From Cyanobacteriota bacterium (GTDB lineage: Bacteria > Cyanobacteriota > Cyanobacteriia > PCC-6307 > Cyanobiaceae): a DNA stretch of 9,031 bases. Below are positions 5,334 to 9,031 of this stretch, piece after piece (position 1 is the stretch's first letter; the number at the start of each line of letters is the position of its first letter). Where the stretch lies: the NCBI GenBank assembly GCA_947463165.1, contig CANHSW010000064.1, positions 1 through 9,031 on the forward strand, read 5' to 3'. The notes under the pieces were generated by a model, which saw nothing but the letters and a program-made list of their open reading frames with translations, was not told the origin of the DNA and made no database searches. Position numbers and translations under genes: made by a program.

Positions 5334-6461
5334 ATCTGCCAAGGGCACCAGGGTGGAGCGGGATCCAAGGCTTTGCCATGGCAGCCGCAGGGGGAAGCGC
5401 CCCTCCCGCAGGCGGCAGACCAGCTCCTCGGCTGCCGCCGCCGCCAAGCGGGGGCTGTGGGCTGGTGAGCAGGTGATCGGGCGTCCCTGCAGGGTCAGCT
5501 GGCCGCTGAGTAGATCGCTGTAGCGCACCCGGCCCAGGCTTGGTTTGAGTCGGCGCGGAATGCCCAGGTCGAGCACCGGGGCCTCCAGTAATTCGGCCCC
5601 GGCGGCGGCTTGGCGGGCGATGTTGAGGTTGAGCAGGGGTACCGGCGCCGCCACCGGCAACAGCAGGGCGGCGCCATGGCCCTCGAATCGGCAGACCCGC
5701 AGGCTTCCAGGTTGCAGCTGATGCAACTCGACACTGACGGCGGCACTTGCGCCAGGGGCCAGGGCATGGCCCAGAGCGGAACGGGGTACCCCTGGCTGAT
5801 GACCGCTGCCGGGCCCCACCACCCAGCCGATCGCTCCGCCCACCAGCACCGGCGAACCCGGCCCCAGCAGCCCCAGGCCTGGCATGGTCAGCCCGATGCT
5901 GCCGGGCCCGCCGCAGGCGTAAAGGCTGCTCACCAGCGGACCCACCAGGGGCCCCAGGTGGGTAGCCGTCAGGCCAGCCAGGCTGCTGATGCCAACAATG
6001 CCGTTTTCAACGATGGCGCGATGCAGTAGCAGACGGCCGCCGCCGATCTGAGCGAGGCTCAAGCTGGCGTTCAGCTCGCGGCGGGGCTGCAATGGCGTTA
6101 CCTCACCAATGGCGCTGAGCTCGATGCTGCCGCCCGCCAACAGGGTGGCCAGGCTCGGCAAACTCGCCGCCGACAGCAGCAGCTCACCTGAACCGCTACC
6201 ACAGAGGGCCTCCAGGCCATCGAGCTGGGCCTGGCGCAGCCGGATCGGTGGATCGCTGGGACCCAGGCTGAGTTGCCAACTCACCTGGTTGGTGAAACCA
6301 GCGTCGGCGGCCACCACCACATCGGTGGCCTCGTAGGCCTGAGCCAGCCCCTGCTCCGCCACCAGGGCGCGAAATTGCGCGGCGGTGCGCACCTGCAACA
6401 GGCCGCTTTGCTGGCGATCGATCAGCTGGCCTTCGCAACGAGTGGAGCCCAGATCGCTCAC
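5331..6461 (-). CDS. COG1900/DUF39 (HcyBio) family protein lacking the usual cysteines
   Basis: This 376-residue protein matches the DUF39/HcyBio family throughout. It has PSDPPIRLRQAQLDGLEAL (68-86), LQPRRELNASLSL (124-136), GISSLAGLTATHLGPL (157-172), VLVGGAIGWVVGPGSGHQPG (205-224), VPLLNLNIARQ, IPRRLKPSLGRVRYSDLLSG (301-320) and GRPITCSPAHSPRL. Characterised archaeal members (Methanosarcina MA1821 type) make homocysteine from aspartate semialdehyde and sulfide by way of cysteine persulfides. Here the segments that normally carry those cysteines (the 'MCSSG' and 'TDCYPR' motifs, as I remember them) read AGFTNQVSWQLSLG and VTPLQPRRE, without Cys, so the known chemistry is unlikely unless another of its six cysteines (9, 87, 183, 257, 331, 349) serves. 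Hence homocysteine synthesis should not be assumed. The start is GTG at 6461 with AAAGG upstream; a stop codon lies just beyond. It diverges from gyrA across 57 bases. Confidence 0.85.
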   Translation of the reverse strand: MSDLGSTRCEGQLIDRQQSGLLQVRTAAQFRALVAEQGLAQAYEATDVVVAADAGFTNQVSWQLSLGPSDPPIRLRQAQLDGLEALCGSGSGELLLSAASLPSLATLLAGGSIELSAIGEVTPLQPRRELNASLSLAQIGGGRLLLHRAIVENGIVGISSLAGLTATHLGPLVGPLVSSLYACGGPGSIGLTMPGLGLLGPGSPVLVGGAIGWVVGPGSGHQPGVPRSALGHALAPGASAAVSVELHQLQPGSLRVCRFEGHGAALLLPVAAPVPLLNLNIARQAAAGAELLEAPVLDLGIPRRLKPSLGRVRYSDLLSGQLTLQGRPITCSPAHSPRLAAAAAEELVCRLREGRFPLRLPWQSLGSRSTLVPLAD

Positions 6462-6518
6462 CGGCCCTTTAACTCACACCCGTCACAGTAAAATCATTAC
6501 TGCTGAGGGCGTTGCTGC
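6462..6518. promoter_or_regulatory. Divergent promoter region between DUF39 gene and gyrA
   Basis: Only 57 bases separate the two divergent start codons, so both promoters must overlap or extend into the genes. For gyrA a TAAAAT -10-like box lies at 6489-6494, with a weak TTTAAC (6468-6473) 15 bases upstream, and the ribosome site GAGGG at 6505-6509 is nine bases before the ATG. For the DUF39 gene, AAAGG lies just upstream of its GTG. Shared control of the two genes by supercoiling is possible but not shown. Confidence 0.45.
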
Positions 6519-9031
6519 ATGGCCGAATCCAACGGAGCTCAGACCCCCGGAGACTCTGACGGACGGATCATCCAGACCGACCTCCGCAACGAGATGTCGC
6601 GCTCCTACCTGGAGTACGCGATGAGCGTGATTGTGGGCCGGGCCCTGCCCGATGCCCGCGATGGTCTTAAACCCGTGCATCGCCGCATTCTCTATGCGAT
6701 GTACGAATTGGGTCTCACCAGCGACAGGCCCTATCGGAAATGCGCCCGCGTGGTGGGGGAGGTGCTCGGTAAGTACCACCCCCACGGAGACACCGCCGTG
6801 TATGACGCCCTGGTGCGGATGGCCCAGGATTTTTCGATGCGCATGCCGCTCATCGATGGCCACGGCAATTTTGGTTCAGTGGATAACGATCCGCCGGCCG
6901 CAATGCGATATACGGAATCACGGCTGCAATCGCTAACCACGGATGCGCTCCTCGATGATATCGAGAGCGAAACAGTTGACTTCGCCGACAACTTTGACGG
7001 CAGCCAGCAGGAACCCACCGTGCTGCCGGCCCGGTTGCCCCAGTTGCTGCTCAACGGTTCCTCCGGCATTGCCGTGGGGATGGCGACCAACATTCCGCCC
7101 CACAATCCAGGCGAATTGATCAATGGCCTTTTGGCCATGATTGCCAATCCTGAACTCTCCGATCGAGAGCTGACAGCCCTGATTCCTGGCCCCGACTTCC
7201 CCACCGGTGGCCAGATCCTTGGCCGCAGCGGCATTCGGGAGATCTATGCCACCGGTCGCGGTTCGGTGACCATGCGCGGAGTGGCATCGATTGAAACCCT
7301 GGAGGTAACCGGACGGCCAGATCGGGATGCGGTGATTATCACCGAGCTTCCCTATCAAACCAATAAAGCGGCGTTGATTGAGCGAATCGCCGAGCTGGTA
7401 AACGATAAAAAACTGGAAGGAATAAGCGATATCCGCGACGAATCCGATCGAGATGGCATGAGAATTGTCATCGAGCTTCGCCGCGATGCCTACCCTCAAG
7501 TTGTGTTGAATAATTTATTCAAGCTAACTCCCCTCCAGAGCAACTTCAATGCCTACATGCTCTCGTTGGTGGCTGGGGAGCCCCTGCTGCTCAACCTGCG
7601 CAAGATGCTGGAGGTGTTCCTCGAGTTTCGAGTCGAGACGATCGAGCGCCGCACCCGCTATCTGCTGCGCAAGGCTGAGGAGCGCGATCACATCCTGCTC
7701 GGACTATTAATTGCCCTAGACAATCTAGATGCGATCATTGCCCTGATCCGTGGCGCCACCGATGCGGCCAGCGCCCGCACGGAGCTAACCCAGCAATTTG
7801 GCTTGAGCGAGCTGCAGGCCGATGCCATCCTCCAGATGCAATTACGCCGCCTAACGGCCCTGGAGGCGGACAAGATTCGACTAGAGCATGAGGATCTTCT
7901 CGCCAAGATCATCGACTACAAGGATATCTTAGCTCGTCGCGAACGAGTGTTTGAGCTGATTACAGAGGAGTTGCATATACTGAGAGATAAATACAACTCG
8001 CCTCGCCGTACGGTTATTCTCGACCTGGAAGCAGGTCTGGAAGACATCGATCTGATCGCCAATGAGCGCTCGGTGGTATTGCTCACTAAAAACGGCTATC
8101 TGAAAAGGATGCCGGTAAGCGAATTTGAAGCCACCAGCCGCGGCACCCGGGGCAAGGCCGGCACCCGCAACCAGGCCGAGGAGGCGGTACGCCTGTTTAT
8201 CAGCTGCAATGACCATGACTCCCTGCTGCTATTCAGTGATCGGGGGGTGGTCTATTCCCTGCCCGCCTATCGCGTACCGATTTGCAGCCGTGCCTCCAAG
8301 GGAACTCCAACGGTGCAACTGCTGCCGATTCCACGGGAGGAACAGATCACCTCACTGCTAGCAGTGAGTGAATTTGCTGCCGATGGAGTGTTGGTGATGC
8401 TCACCAGAGGCGGCTATGTCAAGCGCACTCTCCTATCTGCATTCGCCAATATTCGCTCTAACGGCTTGATTGCAATCTCCCTGGAAGATGGCGATGCCCT
8501 CACCTGGGTACGCCTGGCCTTGCCTGGAGACAGCGTGCTGATTGGCTCCCGCAATGGCATGACCATCCACTTCCGCCTCAGCGATGAGGAGCTCAGACCC
8601 CTGGGCCGCTCAGCCCGGGGGGTGAGGGCCATGAATTTGCGTGGCGGTGATCAGTTGGTGAGCATGGATGTGTTGCCGGCTGAACTGGCCGATCGGGTGG
8701 CCAGCAGCGTCAACGGCCAAGAGGAGGATTTAGACGATATCGAGCTGGCGGAGGAGGGCACTGCGGTTAGCGAGGGGCCCTGGGTGCTGGTGGCCAGTGC
8801 CTCTGGTCTAGGTAAGCGAGTACCGGTAGACCAATTCCGCCTGCAGAAACGGGCTGGCATGGGCCTGCGGGCAATCAAGTTTCGCCGCGATGGCGATGTA
8901 CTTGTGGGCCTAAAGGTGCTGGGTTCCGGCGAAGAACTGCTGTTGGTAAGCGAGCGCGGCGTGATCGTCCGCACCCGCGCCGATGCGGTGCCGCAGCAGT
9001 CGAGGGCGGCAACCGGTGTGAGACTGCAGAA
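6519..9031 (+). CDS. gyrA: DNA gyrase subunit A (3' end beyond window)
   Basis: Breakage-reunion subunit of the A2B2 gyrase that introduces negative supercoils with ATP. The frame is open from ATG 6519 to the window end (837 codons plus two bases); about 30 residues are probably missing compared with usual cyanobacterial GyrA. The N-terminal domain has [21 protein letters not shown] (30-49), [19 protein letters not shown] (85-103) and [10 protein letters not shown] (127-136), with Tyr131 as the DNA-linking tyrosine. Quinolone-region positions matching E. coli Ser83 and Asp87 are Thr92 and Asp96. In the C-terminal DNA-wrapping domain the GyrA box appears as SRGTRGKAG (540-548), followed by beta-pinwheel repeats ([27 protein letters not shown]). 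An acidic insert, [13 protein letters not shown] (734-746), lies between blades. The GAGGG ribosome site nine bases upstream supports the start. Confidence 0.97.
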   Translation, partial: MAESNGAQTPGDSDGRIIQTDLRNEMSRSYLEYAMSVIVGRALPDARDGLKPVHRRILYAMYELGLTSDRPYRKCARVVGEVLGKYHPHGDTAVYDALVRMAQDFSMRMPLIDGHGNFGSVDNDPPAAMRYTESRLQSLTTDALLDDIESETVDFADNFDGSQQEPTVLPARLPQLLLNGSSGIAVGMATNIPPHNPGELINGLLAMIANPELSDRELTALIPGPDFPTGGQILGRSGIREIYATGRGSVTMRGVASIETLEVTGRPDRDAVIITELPYQTNKAALIERIAELVNDKKLEGISDIRDESDRDGMRIVIELRRDAYPQVVLNNLFKLTPLQSNFNAYMLSLVAGEPLLLNLRKMLEVFLEFRVETIERRTRYLLRKAEERDHILLGLLIALDNLDAIIALIRGATDAASARTELTQQFGLSELQADAILQMQLRRLTALEADKIRLEHEDLLAKIIDYKDILARRERVFELITEELHILRDKYNSPRRTVILDLEAGLEDIDLIANERSVVLLTKNGYLKRMPVSEFEATSRGTRGKAGTRNQAEEAVRLFISCNDHDSLLLFSDRGVVYSLPAYRVPICSRASKGTPTVQLLPIPREEQITSLLAVSEFAADGVLVMLTRGGYVKRTLLSAFANIRSNGLIAISLEDGDALTWVRLALPGDSVLIGSRNGMTIHFRLSDEELRPLGRSARGVRAMNLRGGDQLVSMDVLPAELADRVASSVNGQEEDLDDIELAEEGTAVSEGPWVLVASASGLGKRVPVDQFRLQKRAGMGLRAIKFRRDGDVLVGLKVLGSGEELLLVSERGVIVRTRADAVPQQSRAATGVRLQ

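Noticed and set aside
6483..7499. Minus-strand open frames of 126-188 codons inside gyrA
   Set aside because: They are antisense to the highly conserved GyrA N-terminal domain and have no recognisable products.

Overview
The window looks like a chromosomal segment of a picocyanobacterium of the Synechococcus/Cyanobium group (inferred). The evidence is a GuaB3-type IMP dehydrogenase without CBS domains, followed by the small RNA Yfr1 and then an m-type thioredoxin, a guaB-yfr1-trxA order known from Prochlorococcus and marine Synechococcus. A CAAD/CURT1-type thylakoid membrane protein and cyanobacterial-style Gnd and GyrA agree with this. Genes are GC-rich; spacers are clearly AT-richer.

Layout from left to right. 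Positions 1-340 hold a degenerate tandem array of 15-bp units lying just downstream of gnd. gnd (6-phosphogluconate dehydrogenase, minus strand) covers 340-1758. A gene-poor, AT-rich spacer of about 1 kb (1771-2769) contains a clear intrinsic terminator for trxA and a few possible RNA structures, but no gene I can support. trxA (minus) covers 2770-3096. Yfr1 (minus, about 3175-3238) carries its conserved unpaired ACTCCTCACAC motif. guaB3 (minus) covers 3269-4432. A CAAD-domain membrane protein (minus) covers 4533-5141. A second 15-bp array (5182-5333) fills the spacer up to the stop codon of a COG1900/DUF39 'homocysteine biosynthesis' family protein (minus, 5331-6461). A 57-bp divergent promoter region then separates that gene from gyrA (plus, 6519 to past the right edge).

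The known genes are mainly housekeeping: NADPH supply by the oxidative pentose phosphate pathway, redox control, guanine nucleotide synthesis and DNA supercoiling, together with a thylakoid-shaping protein. guaB3, yfr1 and trxA form a co-directional block in which the Yfr1 terminator probably also ends guaB3 read-through, leaving trxA on its own leader.

The least explained signal is the 15-bp repeat class. Two arrays of different sequence lie 3' of minus-strand genes. Both read on that strand as five-residue periods with an A-N-L-x-x flavour, yet one is broken by in-frame stops and the other by 16-bp units. A second point is that the DUF39 protein lacks both cysteines that carry the persulfide chemistry in the characterised archaeal member.
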